A stretch of 64,000 nucleotides of DNA from Blepharisma stoltei (Eukaryota; Ciliophora; Heterotrichea; Heterotrichida; Blepharismidae): assembly GCA_914767885.1 (NCBI GenBank), contig CAJZBQ010000053.1:620001-684000 (forward strand), read 5' to 3'. The notes under the pieces are model-generated. The model was not told the origin of the DNA. It worked only from the letters and a program-made list of their open reading frames with translations, and made no database searches. The translations under genes were made by a program, and so were the position numbers. Below are positions 40,651-53,585 of this stretch, one piece after another (within the stretch, counting starts at the first letter, position 1; each line of letters starts with the position of its first letter).

Positions 40651-42371
40651 TGTAAGTATCGTCTATTCATAATAATTTCGAGGTTTTTCGCTAATAATCT
40701 CTTATTGTTTATGGATAATGATAGAATTTATTTCAAACGGTCTTCATATCATTTTGCATACACTAGAGTACCCTGCTATTAAAAATAACCGGAGAAAATT
40801 ATGTGAAAAAATCAATTAATAGCACTATCTGCACTGCATCGATGATTTTTTAATAAATTATTAAAAATCTTGAGTTAACAAGCAATTTGTAACAGAAAAT
40901 TAAAAGGTTGCAATAGTTGTTTCAATCTAAAGTGCTAAAGATAAATAATAAAGTATAGGAGAGAAAATAAAATATATCGCCATATAGCTGGAGAAATATT
41001 ATTACTCACAAATAAGTTTGAATATAATTGTTTTATATATGAGATTGCTTACATAGCTTGATTTTAAAGCATTTTAGGATGATTCAAGTGGGATGATAAT
41101 AAATTTCTTATTTTATTGCCGTGCGAATTCAATTGCTAGTTAATTTGATATTAAATTCTTAAGCTCTCTTTTATAAATTGGATCTTAAGCTTTTTGCTGA
41201 ACAATATTAGTTTTAAGACTTTTTCTTCTTAGAGCTCGATAGAATTAAGAAAATTTGTGCCAAATTCATTATGGCCTATATTGGATTCGGAAATAGGCAA
41301 TACATAACAAGAATTCTAGGATTGAATGAAGCCGCAAAATATATTACATTAAGAATTGGGAAGATTGAAATGAGAATGAAATTTTACTTTTTATTTTAGA
41401 GGGTTTTTATTGAAGCTTATTGAAGTTTATTGAATTTTGATAGAAAAACAAGAGAAGTGCTGCATTACAGCTTTAATTTTAAGTTAATAGTTAATAATGA
41501 ATAGTGAAAGCTATAATTATAAAAGAAAAGCAGCTATTGAGAGTGGAAAGATTTTAGCATATTGCCAAAGGAAAGTTAATTCGTGACTGTACTTATATTA
41601 ATTTCGCTATAGCCAAAACATTTTTTAAAAAAGTAAACAGATTATCAAATTCCTCTATCAAAAAAATTAACAAAAATAATGAAAAATTACTATGCTAGAA
41701 ATACCAAAAGACCAAGATAATATATATAAAGTAAGAAAGAAGTAATTGTCTTAAGCATGCTTAAAGCAAGCTTACAATGGAGTTGCTTGTTGAAATGTTC
41801 AATATGTAAATAAATATTTATAACTAATTTTTTTCTTTATATTCCAGCCTCAAATCTGTAAAATCAAAAAAATTCGCATAAGCCCCAATTTTTAAAGTTT
41901 ATTATTTTTAAATAAATTAAGCCCTTAATTAATGTTGAATAATGCACATGCTATAAATCTTTATACTTTTATTTATTATAGTTACCATATTCTTTCACAA
42001 TAACTTTTCTGTTTAACTCAATCATGGCATACATCACTTTATAAAATATAGTGGAACTCGCAATATTCAATATGTAATTACTAATAGCATAGAGCTGAAG
42101 CTATTTAATGATAGATGCTATAGGATTTAGTGAGTAGTTGATAATTATTTAAATTGTGAATTTTAATAAATCAATAATTCTGAATAGTTCAGTTAAAATT
42201 AATAATTTAGTATTTCTTTTGTTTTTTAATTATTAATTAATATGGAAATCCATAATTATAATATCTCTTGCTTTCAAACTGCATGCTGATAAGAAAAATT
42301 AAAAGTTTATTATTTTTTATTGCCGATAGGATAGCAAAATTTATTTTCTTTTATCAAAGATAATAATTGAT
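40651..42371. other. Long AT-rich intergenic region before the receptor array
   Basis: About 1.7 kb without a credible gene, MITE end or GC-rich insert. It should include the promoter of the first receptor gene. Confidence 0.4.
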
Positions 42372-45300
42372 ATGCAGCATAGCAGACAAAATTCATCTTG
42401 CAATTATCAAAGATTTATCAAAGCACTTTTTACTTTAATTATGCTTTCAGCGTCCTCAGAAGTTTTAATAGCATACTCAAAGCCTTCAAGTGTTACTGCA
42501 AATTTGATTTCAAATATCCGATTAGAAATTTCTGGCATTAATTCAACTGAAATTTCTTTATGTGATTTTTCCCAATTGGAAGAAGAAATTCTAGCTCGGC
42601 CAAATCTGCTTGCAATTTTTGATATAACCAATAGCCTAGATTCTGAGTTCAAGATCTCAAAACTCTGCGAAGATAACTTTCTCATACATTTTGTGGTTTC
42701 TGACAATTTGGTTTACCATAATAAAAAAACTTTTTCCCTCTCATGCTCAAAACAAATTTTAAGAGAGGCTTTTATTGCTACTTTAGGCTACTTTAACTGA
42801 ACTGATGGGATTGCTTTAACTACTGTAGAGAAATACTCAGATTCACAGCTTTTGCTCAATGATTACTCTATTGAGCTGTTTTCACTTAGCTCAAATAGCT
42901 CAATTCAAAATTTTGTGCAAAGAGACCTAATGAATTTAGGCTCGTCACTTTTTTATTTATTTGCTGACAAAAATACTTCTCTTGAAATCCAGCAAGCATT
43001 AATGAATTCAAAAATGCTGGCCAGTGAAACAGGAATTTTGCTTATCGGTGAAAGCAGTTATGGATCCACTGTTGAAGGAGCTCTAGCAGTTGTCGAAAAA
43101 GGCAGAGAATTAGTTGATTCTTATGAAAAATACTTATCAGTTGCTTTATCTGAATTAATTTTAATTTTAAACAATATTTCAACCGTAGATGATTTATGAA
43201 TCTTGCTATCAAAAATGTGTCCAAATCATTATTGCTTCAATCAATTTTCTCTTATAAATATCAGCCAAGGCCAAAGAAAAGTTGTAGGATCCATTGTAGG
43301 AAAAAAAATTTCTATAACCTCCCCTATCATATTTCCAGGAAATTTAGAAAAAACTCCAGCATCTCAAAAAAAAATTTTATACATCAGCGCAAACGACGGA
43401 ATAACTAACCCTGGCTCTGTGTCTGTGCCAGCAATAATACGCCATTTATGGGGCCTTACACTTGCAGTCAAAACTATCAATACCAAGTCTGATATCTTAC
43501 AAAATTTTCAGCTGAAAGTTAATGATTTTGACTGTGGAGTTAGTATATATAATGCAACGTTTTTTAATAATTGCATAAGCAAAGATAGGAATAAATTGGG
43601 ATTAGCCCATATTTTTTCTATAGGGACCCCGACTGCTTACGGGGAAATTGCTACACTGGCAAAATTAAACATTACTATACCTTGTGTTGGAGCTATAAAC
43701 GTTGACCCAGGCCTTTCTAATATGACTCAATATCCATTTTATACACGTGTAAGCTTGCCAAGTAATGTATTATATGCACAGGCTCCTTTAATATTAAAAG
43801 TTCTTGGCTGGAGCAGCGTTGCAGTCCTCTATCAAAATGACAGCTTGGGAATTACAGCCTATCATTATATTAGCCAAACCGCTGAAAAGCAAAAAATAAA
43901 AATTGTTAATTCTCTAAAAATAATCCCAGCCCTCCTTAATAGGGATCAGCTAAAAAATTATACTAATGTGATACAAGATATCATAGATTCGCATGCTAGG
44001 ATGGTAATATATGTATTGAATCCTCCTTTAACAGATTATGTTACAGAATTATTCTATGATTTAGGCATAAGAAAAGGGGATATTTTTATTTACTCAGTTA
44101 TAGAAGTTTCCTATGTTTGGCGCTGTAAGGCCGATAAATTCTGATCGGAATTTATCGGTAGGTTGCACAAATCAATGCCTTGGTCGGACCCAAAAAGCGA
44201 TTTGGTCCGACGAACTTGGAAAGCCTGGGAAAATGTCTGCGCTTTTAGCGCTATATAGAGGAAACCTCTATATTTCTGCATGGCTCTCTTCGATTGGTAA
44301 TAAAGATGATTATACATATAAAAGACTAAATATTGCTGTGCCGTTGATGACTGTTATCCAATCGGCATTTGTTGACGAAAAAGGGAGAAAAATTCATGAT
44401 GAACTATATGCAGTTCATGGAAACAATGAGCCTACTTCTTATAGTTGCTTGTATTATGATGCTACTTATTTGATAGCAGCAGCTTTGGACTGGACCATAA
44501 ACCAAGGGAATGATTACACCAATCCTTATATTCTTCAGGCATCTATTAGGAATATAAAATTTACAGGGTGCAGTGGAAAAATTTATATACAAAAAGATAG
44601 TAATGATGTGCAATTAACAAGTTTAACTATCCAATCAAATTATTATAATGCCTCAACTGATATTTTAACAGCATATAACGTAGGGTATTTTACACCTACA
44701 AGCTTGCAAATGCTGGCTATAGAAAGTCCTATTATATATGCCGATGGGACTACAAATAAACCTGCAGACTTCATAACCACAAGAACAAGCTGCCCATTTG
44801 ATGATAAATTAAGGCGAAGATTTCCTAAAGGCCAAGGACTGGCTTTTGGGATTTGTTTTTTTGTAGTATTAGTAACTGTAATTGCCACTTTTTATATTTG
44901 AAAAAAGTGGTGGAATATAAACGTTGAGGAGCTTATAAAAAGCGAAGAAATTTCAGTTGAAGACATGATTGTTGGGGCTACAATTGTTGTAGAATTTTTC
45001 CAGCTGCTTTCACAGGGTCCTGATATTCGACCCTTGAATTCTTTTCTTGCAAACATAGGAGATGCACTGTCGTTAGATCTCAAAAACTTTTCGAAGCTTG
45101 AAGATGGCGTTTTTTGGTGGTTTGCAGGCTCAATTATTACTTTATGTGTGCTGTGAGCTATTTTTTGCGTTGAAATTATTTTTCATCTAGATGAAAAATT
45201 TAATCGCATTTGATTCTTTAGAGAGTTGGGAGTCATAGCTGATTACTCGATGCCAATTTTAGGAAACTTGTGCTTCATTCCATTTATATCGATCCTTTTG

Positions 45301-46344
45301 GAAATTTTTGTATGTGATCACTCTATTGGAAATAACTGATCGGATAGCTATCTCTCTGTTGATTGCTATCAGTTCTGTTGGCAAGGCAATCATCTTACTT
45401 TTGCTATCTTATCTGCGCTCTCATTAGTCTTATATGAGCCTTTGGCTGTATTCTGCAGACCTCTTTGGCAAGAGTTTCAGCATACGTTGCATGTGAAATC
45501 ATTTCCTTTATATTTGATGATTATATTATTGATGTGTATTTAGATTTCCTATTTTCTAAGCACCATGCGCTCCACAGCGTTAGCTGTGGGTGGACTCTCT
45601 CAGGGCAACTTGAGTCTGAGTTGAAACCATCCGATTTTTCGGTCTAGGCATTTCCCCAATCGTCTTCCCAATGTGGATTGCCATAAATCTCCATTTCAAA
45701 CCCAGTGACAGCTAACCAAATCCTTCTTAGCTTAGACCAGAACCCCCTTAATCGGGAATCATCTAAAACTAAAGACCTTCGCCCTTTAGATTTTTATTGA
45801 GCCTGCCTTTCCTTGCTCACCTGGATTAGCTTCAAAAGAAAAATGCATAGGCAGGGCAGGTCACTCATCAGCGGCCATTTTATGCATATTATATATGATG
45901 ATAAAAACAATTATACAAGTGATGCTCATAGTTCTAAATAAAACTATTAAGAGGTCAAATGATATTGCCCATGGATTTATATTTTCATTTATGATTTTGC
46001 TTTATTTAGCATTCGTGTGGAGATTCAAAGCTTATAATTATGGAAGATTCAACTGGTGGCACCAACTGAGTCTTGTAGGAGTTGCATGGGTATCTTGCCT
46101 TTCAACAATAAATTTCTTAGTTGAAGGATCGAGTTTTCCATGAGTTGCTCTAATTATAGCTGGATGGGCAATCATAATTCTTACAGGACTACTTGTCCAA
46201 AAGAAGAAATATCCAAGCTTGCTATTCAGAAAGAAGGGAAAAGACACTTCATCTTTATTCAAATTCGCATTTACTTTTGGAAAGAAATCTAGAACGCACC
46301 ATTTAAAAATCGAACCTCAAACACTGGATTTGTTTAAGTCATAA
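42372..46344 (+). CDS. Receptor-like multi-pass membrane protein R1 (periplasmic-binding-like ectodomain)
   Basis: About 1,139 residues after removing 44101-44272 and a 381-bp insert at 45513-45893. N-terminal hydrophobic signal (LFTLIMLSASSEVLIAYS), a large extracellular region whose middle (about residues 330-640) has the feel of type I periplasmic-binding/ANF receptor domains (YISANDG.TNPGS; GEIATLAKLNITIPCVGA; GWSSVAVLYQND), and a Cys-containing linker (CPFDDKL). Then eight or nine hydrophobic helices (GLAFGICFFVVLVTVIATFY; SMPILGNLCFIPFISILLEIF; GVAWVSCLSTINFLV) and a basic tail. Several TGA codons are Trp. The build parallels class C GPCRs but homology to them is not shown. First of four tandem paralogs. 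Confidence 0.8.
44101..44272. mobile_element. IES (172 bp) with terminal and internal hairpins in R1
   Basis: TA at 44099-44100 and 44271-44272. Termini TATAGAAGTTTCC and GGAAACCTCTATA. Two internal hairpins: CCGATAAATT.AATTTATCGG and GGTCGGACC..GGTCCGAC. Removal gives YSVISAWLSS, the same length as R2 and R3. Confidence 0.85.
45513..45893. mobile_element. GC-rich insert / IES (381 bp) with 14-bp direct repeats in R1
   Basis: TTATATTTGATGAT at about 45509-45522 and TTATATATGATGAT at about 45889-45902 (one mismatch). TA in both copies lets excision restore FPLYLMIKT-type sequence. The interior is GC-rich and ends GCGGCCATTTTATG. Confidence 0.8.
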
Positions 46345-46470
46345 TATAAATAAAATTATAATATAAACTGAAATTATATTAAATAAAAGCATTCAATATT
46401 CCTATTTATAATTTGACACAAATAAACTAGATTCCACAGCCTGAAGCCAAATGGAGTCCACGAGTACTAA

Positions 46471-46783
46471 CTCCCCCCTCCGTGAGCGAACAAAACCATT
46501 GGAAAAATCCTTTTTTTTGCCAAAAAACCCACCCTCCATGTGCAAACAAAATTTTTTTATAAAAAAAATACTGATATATAAATGATAATTAGTATAATGA
46601 AATATCTAGCTAATTCTGTTTTAATTTTAAATAGCTTGCATTTTTAAAGCATAAATTTTGCAAATTAAATTAATTTTTGCTTCTCAATTTTGAAAAAAAA
46701 TTTTATATATTAATGTTTTTAAAAAAAATAGCCCCCCTCTGTGAGCGAACAAAAAAATTTTGTTCGCTCACGGAGGAGGGGAA
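46471..46783 (-). mobile_element. Family A MITE, diverged (313 bp), intergenic
   Basis: TAA at 46468-46470 and 46784-46786. Two-word end first (GAGCGAACAAAACCATTGG), hairpin end last. Confidence 0.9.
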
Positions 46784-46786
46784 TAA

Positions 46787-47642
46787 GCATTGTGTTCCGG
46801 ATTTTGCCTTCCTTATCCTTCGATGAAGCATTAGTATCTTACCAGTTAACATTCGGGCAAAATGCCTTTTACTGCTGGAGAGCTCTGATCCCGAATATGG
46901 AGGCAGGTTTGACATATGTCGCTATTTTAATGTATGCCGAAGACAAAAGTATAGCTAGTACCGTACTAGCTAGGGGCTCATACCTAAGTGGGACTCTAGT
47001 CGCTGAAGCAGCAGCTATCAAATAACTAAGTTATGCACTTCAAGAGTCCAAGGAAGCATTAAGAAAAGGCCAAAAGATGGGGAGAGCTATCTTTTGTCGA
47101 ATGCAGACAAACCCAGCGAAGTTCAACTACAGATGAGCAAACCTTCTTCGAAGCCTTGCATTGGATATAACGCTAAATAAGGAGACTCTAATCATTAATC
47201 CTAATCCTATTTATAATTTTGTGAGCTTGCATTAAGAATACTTCAATAATTCTATTTAAAAATCGTTAAACTAGATTATGCAAATTTTTCCTTGACTAAC
47301 TACTTGATTAATTCTCTTTAAAGAGATTTGCGAAATTTGACTCATTGCGATTTTATTTGTTGCAAGCCAAAATAATTCTGTTGGGTTCTAACTTTCTTTA
47401 GGATTAATCTAAAAATCATCTTATAGTATCTAAAATGTTAAAAACATAATATTGATTGCAATCCTATGCTAGAAAGACAGTTGGGAAGTATTTTAAAATA
47501 AAAAGGAAAATTGATTGCCCAATTATAATTAAAATGAATTTTTCACAAATTCGCAAGTCTATAGATCACATAACTTATAATGCAAATTAGCTATCTTAAA
47601 TATTTCTCTTTAGTTTTTATAGTATTCTTTAATCATTTTTAC
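46787..47642. other. Intergenic; GC-rich segment 46787-47180 of unknown origin
   Basis: A GC-rich stretch begins before the preceding MITE (about 46430) and continues after it, so the MITE is nested in it. An open frame runs 46790-47022 (AFYCWRALIPNMEAGLTYVA) but matches no domain I know. 47190-47642 is AT-rich with nothing recognised. Confidence 0.4.
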
Positions 47643-47645
47643 TAA

Positions 47646-47997
47646 CTCAAATTCCTCCATAAGCGAACAAAACCATTCGAAAAATCCCCTTTTTTTGGGA
47701 CAAAAATTTTTTTATATATATAAGCGATATAGTTAGTTGCTTAAATTTGAACATTGCAACCTACATGTGGAATCTTTTCCACGGTGAAAAATTCCACATG
47801 TAGGTTGCAATGTTTAAATTTAAGCAACTATAGATAATTATTTTAGTGAAATCTCTAGCTAATTCTATATATTTTAAGCGGCTTGCATTTTAAAAAATAA
47901 ATTTTATGAATTTTATTTATATTTGATTTCGAACTTCTTAAAATTACTATAAAATTTATATATAAATTTTTTAAAAAAATTAACCCCCTCAGTGGAA
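47646..47997 (-). mobile_element. Family A MITE, old, with nested palindromic element
   Basis: TAA at 47643-47645 and 47998-48000. Family words AAACCATTCGAAAAATCCCC and TTAACCCCCTC. Interrupted by the palindrome at about 47729-47832. It lies just upstream of receptor R2. Confidence 0.85.
47729..47832. mobile_element. Palindromic element (about 104 bp), relative of family P, nested in a MITE
   Basis: Near-perfect inverted arms (TTGCTTAAATTTGAACATTG, CAACCTACATGTGGAATC) around a short TTTTCCACGGTGAAAA centre. It shares the CCTA.ATGTGGAATCTTTTCC core with the elements at 55878 and 63097. Confidence 0.8.
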
Positions 47998-48019
47998 TAA
48001 GTCTTAATTATTAATCAAC

Positions 48020-51000
48020 ATGCAGCATGACAATAAAATTAGATTTGGGAGTCATCAATGATATTTCAAAAAAATTTTCTTTTTGAACTTAATTGCAGTT
48101 ACATTTTCCTCGGAATTTTTAATTGTTGAGTCCAATTTCTCAAAAATCGTTGCGTCCAGCTTGATCGCAGACATAAAATCAGGTATTCTGGCCAGTTCTT
48201 CAATTGGAATTATTTCCTATGATTATTCGTTACTAAAAGAAGAAATTTCAACTCGAACAAATCTCCTTGCAGTTTTTGATATAACAGACAATTTAAACTC
48301 TCAATTTGAGATCTCAAAGCTATGTGAGGATAATTTCGTTGCACACTTTTTAGCATCAAAAAACTTGGTTTACCATAATAAATGAACTTTCTCACTTTCT
48401 AGCTCAAAAGAAAGTTTAAACGAAGCTATTATTGCTACTTTAAGATACTTTAATTGAACTGATGGTGTGGCAGTCAGCAGCGTTGAGAATTATTCAAATT
48501 CTCAAATTATACTGAATAATTATTCTAACTCCCCCCCCCCCCCTCCGTGAGTGAACAAAAAAATTTTATTCACTCACGGAGGGGGGTTAATTTTTTTTTT
48601 TTTAAAAAATTTATATATAAATTTTCTAAAAAATATATTTTTTTTCGAAAGTTAAAAAAAATTCTAATTCGCGAAAATTGGAAGCAAATATTAATTTAAT
48701 TTATAAAATTTATGTTTTAAAAAGCAATTCGTTTAAAAATTAAACAGAATTAGCTCTAGATTTCATTATACTAATTATCATTTATATATCTAAATTTTTT
48801 TCAATAAAAAATTTTTGTATTAAAAAAAAATTTTTGTTCACTCACGGAGAGTGGGTTTTTGGGCAAAAAATAGCGATTTTTCTAATGGTTTTGTTCAATC
48901 ACGGAGGGTGGGGAGTAAAAAGATTAAACTATTTTCAGCAGGCTCAGATACTTTTATTCAAGATTTTGTTGGAAAAGAAATTATGAAATTAGGCTCTTCT
49001 CTGTTTTATTTGATGACTGATAAAAATACTTCGATTGAAATTCAGCAGGCTTTAGTGTCGTCAAAAATACTGATCAACGAAACAGGAATTGTGTTTGTTG
49101 GGGAAAGCAGCTACGGATCAACCTGTAAAGGTGCCTTAGCTATTGTAGAAAAAGGAAAAGAAGCTGTAGACTCTTATGAAAAATATCTATCTGCAGCTAT
49201 TTCAGATATGATTTTATTTCTAAAAGACGTTTTAAGCTCAGAAGATCTTCCAACTGTGATATATAAAAGGTGTCCCAATTATCATTGTGCCAATGAATTT
49301 TCAATTATAAATATTCAAGCAAAAAGAAAAATCATTGGGGTTATTAAAAATGGAAATTTAACTGTTAGTTCTACTATAATTTTTCCAGGTAATTCGACTG
49401 TAATTCCAGTATCTCAAAAGAAAATATTGTATATTAGTGCAAATGATGGAACAACTAATCCAGGGGCACCGCCTAATCAATCAATCCTTGTTTATAAAAG
49501 AGGCTTAACATTGGGCGTGAAACATATTAATAGCAGCGTTGACATGTTGCAAAATTTCCAGCTCAAGCTAAATGATTTTGACTGTGGAGTAAGTGTATAT
49601 AATGCGACTTTTTTCTATAATTGCTTAAATAAGGATAAAAATAAGTTGGGGTTAGCACATATTTTTGCAATAGGCACCCCAACTGCTTACGGAGAAATCG
49701 CTACATTAGCCAAATTAAATATAATACATAGGATTGAATTTAAAATCTATATTTTTTATGATAAAGTTTCAACCAGTCATTATATTTATTCAATATTATT
49801 GAGTTTATTACAATACCTTGTGTTGGAGCTCTTAATGTTGATCCAGGCCTCTCAAATTTTACCAAATATCCATTTTATACACGCGTAAGCTTACCAAGTA
49901 GCGTTACATTTGCACAAATTCCATTAATACTAAAAGCCCTAGGCTGAAACAGCGCCGCAATACTATATCAAAATGACAGTTTAGGAATTAACGCAAACAC
50001 ATATATTAGTCAAGCAGCTGAAAAACAAAATCTCATTATAGTAAACGAATTAAAAACAATTCCAGCTCTTCTTAATAGAGAGCAGCTAAGAAATTATACT
50101 AATGTTTTTGAAAACATCATTGACACCCACGCAAGAATCGTAATTTTAGTATTGAATCCTCCATTAATAGATTATACTGCAGAATTATTCTATGACTTAG
50201 GTATGAGAAAAGGCGACATCATTTTTTTGTCAACTTATCCTTCATGACTTACTACAGTTGCTAACAAAGATGATTACACATATAAAAGAGTAGAAGTGGC
50301 AATTCCATTGATAACGGTTTTTCAGTCACTTTTTGTAGGGGAAGTAGGGAAAAAAGTTCATGACGAACTGTATAAAACATATGGAAACACTGAGCCTACA
50401 TCATTTTCTTGCCAATATTATGATGCTGTATACTTAATAGCGACTGCCTTGGATTGAACTATAGATCAAGGAAAAGACTACACTGATCCTTACGTTCTTG
50501 AAGCAGCAATAAGAGATGTGAAATTTACAGGGTGCAGCGGAAAAATTTATATACAAAAAAATAGTAATGATGTGCTTTCAACAAATTTTACAATACAATC
50601 AAACTCATATAACGCTACAGCAGAAACAACAAAAGTTTTTAATGTTGGTTTTCTAACACCTACAAGCTCACAAGTTTTAACTATCGCTTCTCCTGTTGTG
50701 TATGCTGATGGGAGTACAAATAAACCTACAGATTTTAGAATAACGAGGACTAACTGCCCATTTGATGATAAGCTAAAGCAGACTTTTTCAAAAGGGCGAG
50801 CTTTGGTTTTTGGAATATGCTTTTTTATTGCTGTTGTAACAGCAATAATTACTTTTTTAATCTGGAAAAAGTGATGGAATATAAAGGTTGAAGAGCTTAT
50901 AAAGAGTGAAGAAATTTCAGTTGAAGACATGATTGTTGGAGCCACAATTGTTGTTGAATTTTTTCAGTTGCTTTCCCAAGGTCCTGATATTAGGCCTTTG

Positions 51001-52530
51001 AACTCTTTTCTTGCAGATATTGGAGATGCTCTCTCCTTGGACCTAACAAGCTTTATTAAGCTTGAAAATGGAGTGTTCTGGATGTTTGTTACAACAATAA
51101 TTGTTTTATGTGGACTATGATCTATTTTTTGTATAGAAATATTTTTGCAATTGGACGAAAAATTCAATAAAATCTGGATTTTTAGAGTTTTAGGGGTTGC
51201 AGCTGACTATTCTATGCCAATTTTAGGTAATTTATGTTTCATTCCGTTTATATCAATCCTATTAGAAATTTTTGTATGTGATCATTCTATTGGGAATAAT
51301 TTCGCAGACAGTTACCTTTCTATTGATTGCTATCAGTTCTGCTGGCAGGGCGATCATATTACTTATGCAACCTTATCTACACTCTCGTTGGTCTTTTATG
51401 AGCCTTTTGCAGTGTTTTGCCGGCCCCTTTGGCAGGAGTTCCAGAGTAACTTACATGTGAAATCAATTCCTCTTTATTTGATGATAAAAACTGTCATTCA
51501 AGTGATGCTTATAGTTCTAAATAAAACCCTTAAAAGGTCAAGTGATATTGCCCATGGATTTATATAGCTCCCGAAATATTTTAGATCGTTATTGATGATC
51601 AATTTTAATTTTCAAAAATAATTTTGTACTTGCCAGCTTTTTCGAAATGTAAAAACATAAATGAAAAATCTCTCTTTATGATTTTAAGATGTATAATGCC
51701 GGTCTCTGGACCATATTTTCTGGTCGGTATTCTGCTGGGGTATAGCGATCTATTATAATGCATAAAGTATATTTACATTTATAATATTGTTTTATTTAGC
51801 ATTTGTTTGAAGATTCAAAGCTTATAACTATGGAAGATTTAACTGATGGCTTAAACTGAGTCTCATAGGAGTCTCATGGGTATCTTGTTTATCAACAATA
51901 ATTTTCTTAGTTGAAGAATCGAGTTTTCCATGAGTTTCTCTAATCATAGCTGGATGAGCAATTTTAATTTTAATAGGCTTTGCTGTCCAAAAAAAGAAAT
52001 ATCCAAGTTTATTATTTACTCCCCCCCCCCCCTCTGTGAGCGAACAAAACCATTAGAAAAATCGCCATTTTTTGACCAAAAACCCACCCTCCGTGAGTGA
52101 ACAAAAAAATTTTTTAATAGAAAAAATTTTAATGGAAAAAATTTTGATATATAAGTGATAATTAGTATAATGAAATCTAGAGCTAATTCTGTTTAATTTT
52201 AAACAAATTGCGTTTTAAAACATAAATTTTGCAAATTAAATTAATATTTTGCTTCCCAATTTTTGCAAATTAGGATTTTTTTTAAATTTCGAAAAAAAAT
52301 ATTTTTTATAAAATTATATATATAAATTTTTTTTAAAAAAAAAAAATTAACCCCCCTCCGTGAGCGAACAAAAATTTTTTGTTCGCTCACGGAGGGGGGG
52401 GGGGGGAGTTAGAAAAAAAGGTAAAGACACATCAACTTTATTCAAATTCGCGTTTACCTTTGGTAAGCATTCGAAAGTGCCCACTTCAAAAATCGAGCCT
52501 CAAAAATTAGACTTAAGTTCTTTCAAATAA
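48020..52530 (+). CDS. Receptor-like multi-pass membrane protein R2
   Basis: About 1,144 residues after removing four IESs (48529-48918, 49722-49807, 51565-51771, 52019-52411). Same plan as R1: signal helix (KKIFFLNLIAVTFSSEFLIV), ectodomain with NDGTTNPGAPP, LNDFDCGVSVYNATF and GEIATLAKLNITIPCVGALN, linker CPFDDKLKQTF, and a membrane region with WKKWWNIKVEELIKSEEISV, LGNLCFIPFISILLEIFVC and FKAYNYGRFNWW. The start ATG at 48020 is followed at once by the signal. About 20 TGA-Trp codons. It is the copy with the cleanest frame throughout. Confidence 0.82.
48529..48915 (+). mobile_element. Family A MITE / IES (387 bp) in R2
   Basis: TAA at 48526-48528 and 48916-48918; removal gives NNYSKKIKLFSAGS. 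Hairpin end first, word variant GTGAGTGAACAAAA. Confidence 0.95.
49722..49807. other. Short IES (86 bp) in R2
   Basis: TA at 49720-49721 and 49806-49807. Removal gives KLNITIPCVGALN, identical in spacing to R1, R3 and R4. AT-rich, no inverted repeat. Confidence 0.85.
51565..51771. other. IES (207 bp) in R2
   Basis: TA at 51563-51564 and 51770-51771; removal gives AHGFIFTFIILFYLAF. The interior contains GGTCTCTGGACCATA, which recurs with one change at about 52809 in the downstream intergenic GC-rich segment. Confidence 0.75.
52019..52408 (-). mobile_element. Family A MITE / IES (390 bp) near the end of R2
   Basis: TTA at 52016-52018 and 52409-52411; removal gives YPSLLFRKKGKDTS. Near-intact. 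Confidence 0.95.
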
Positions 52531-53317
52531 TCTTTTGTATTGTGTGCAATATTAATTTGCTATTATCTCGCTCATGATTTCAATAAATTTAATAGCAAGG
52601 CCATTAGCCTACTGCTCTAATTTGGCATTCATAGAACTTAATATATAATTTAATTAGAAGCATTCCTAATTTTTTGCATCTAGGATATTACGATTTTATA
52701 GTATTTAAAGTAGAATTTATATATTGCAAGCGAATATAGGTAATTCTAGATTTGTGAAATAAATTAATTATAATTAAATATGGCTTCTTAACCCGGGCAT
52801 GGTCTCCGGACCATACAGCTTCGAGATATAATTAATCATATCCGTAAAGTTTTTTGTAAACACAGTTAAGCAATTACGGCTGCAATCGAAGCCTGATCCA
52901 AGTCCCTTTTCTTAATTTGATAATACCTTGTGAGAAAGGGAAAGCTTAGAACTGTGATCTTTTGACTCTTTGAGCAACTCCCTAGCTTCCAGCCAAGAGT
53001 TCTGAGTTGGGCTCCTTTTCACTGAAAGTCGGCCAGAAATTCCATTTTTTGAAATTTCTGTGCAGGCAATCCCTGCAAGCCCGAAGATCTGGAAGGACAG
53101 CTGTCGAAATCGGAACGACCGGAGCATGTGGACCTTGCAGTCTTGATACCGACGTGGAGCATGACAGGGCGGTGCAGGTAGAGTGGTAGTGGGCGTTAAA
53201 CGAAGGATTTAAATCCTTAAATTAATATAGATGTGTGTGAAATAAATAAAAAAATCTAAATCTACCAAAATAAAAAGCTTTAAAACAGTATTTGCAGCTC
53301 TCTAGTATATTTTATGC
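52531..53317. other. Intergenic; GC-rich segment 52790-53210
   Basis: A GC-rich block with small open frames on both strands but no domain. It shares a GGTCTC.GGACCATA word with the IES at 51565. Probably another retroposon-like insert; ends not resolved. Confidence 0.4.
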
Positions 53318-53320
53318 TTA

Positions 53321-53582
53321 CTCCCCCCTCTGTGAGCGAACAAAACCATTAGAAAAATCCCAGCCTCCATGAGCGAAAAAAAAATTTTGATTATAAGTGA
53401 TAATTATTATAATGAAATCTCTAGCTAATTCTGTTTAATTTTAAGCAGTTTGCATTTTAAAAACATAAATTTTACAAACTTATTCTTACTTCTCAATTTT
53501 TTTCAAATTTGAATTTTTTAAAAAAAAATATAAACCCTTTGAGTGAGAACAAAAATTTTTTGTTCGCTCACGAAGGGGGGAG
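53321..53582 (-). mobile_element. Family A MITE, shortened and diverged (262 bp)
   Basis: TTA at 53318-53320, TCA at 53583-53585 (one mutated pointer). Ends CTCCCCCCTCTGTGAGCGAA and GTTCGCTCACGAAGGGGGGAG. Confidence 0.85.
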
Positions 53583-53585
53583 TCA

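Noticed and set aside
44643-44888. Minus-strand frames through the receptor genes
   Set aside because: Shadows of the receptor coding frames; the same pattern recurs in R1-R3.
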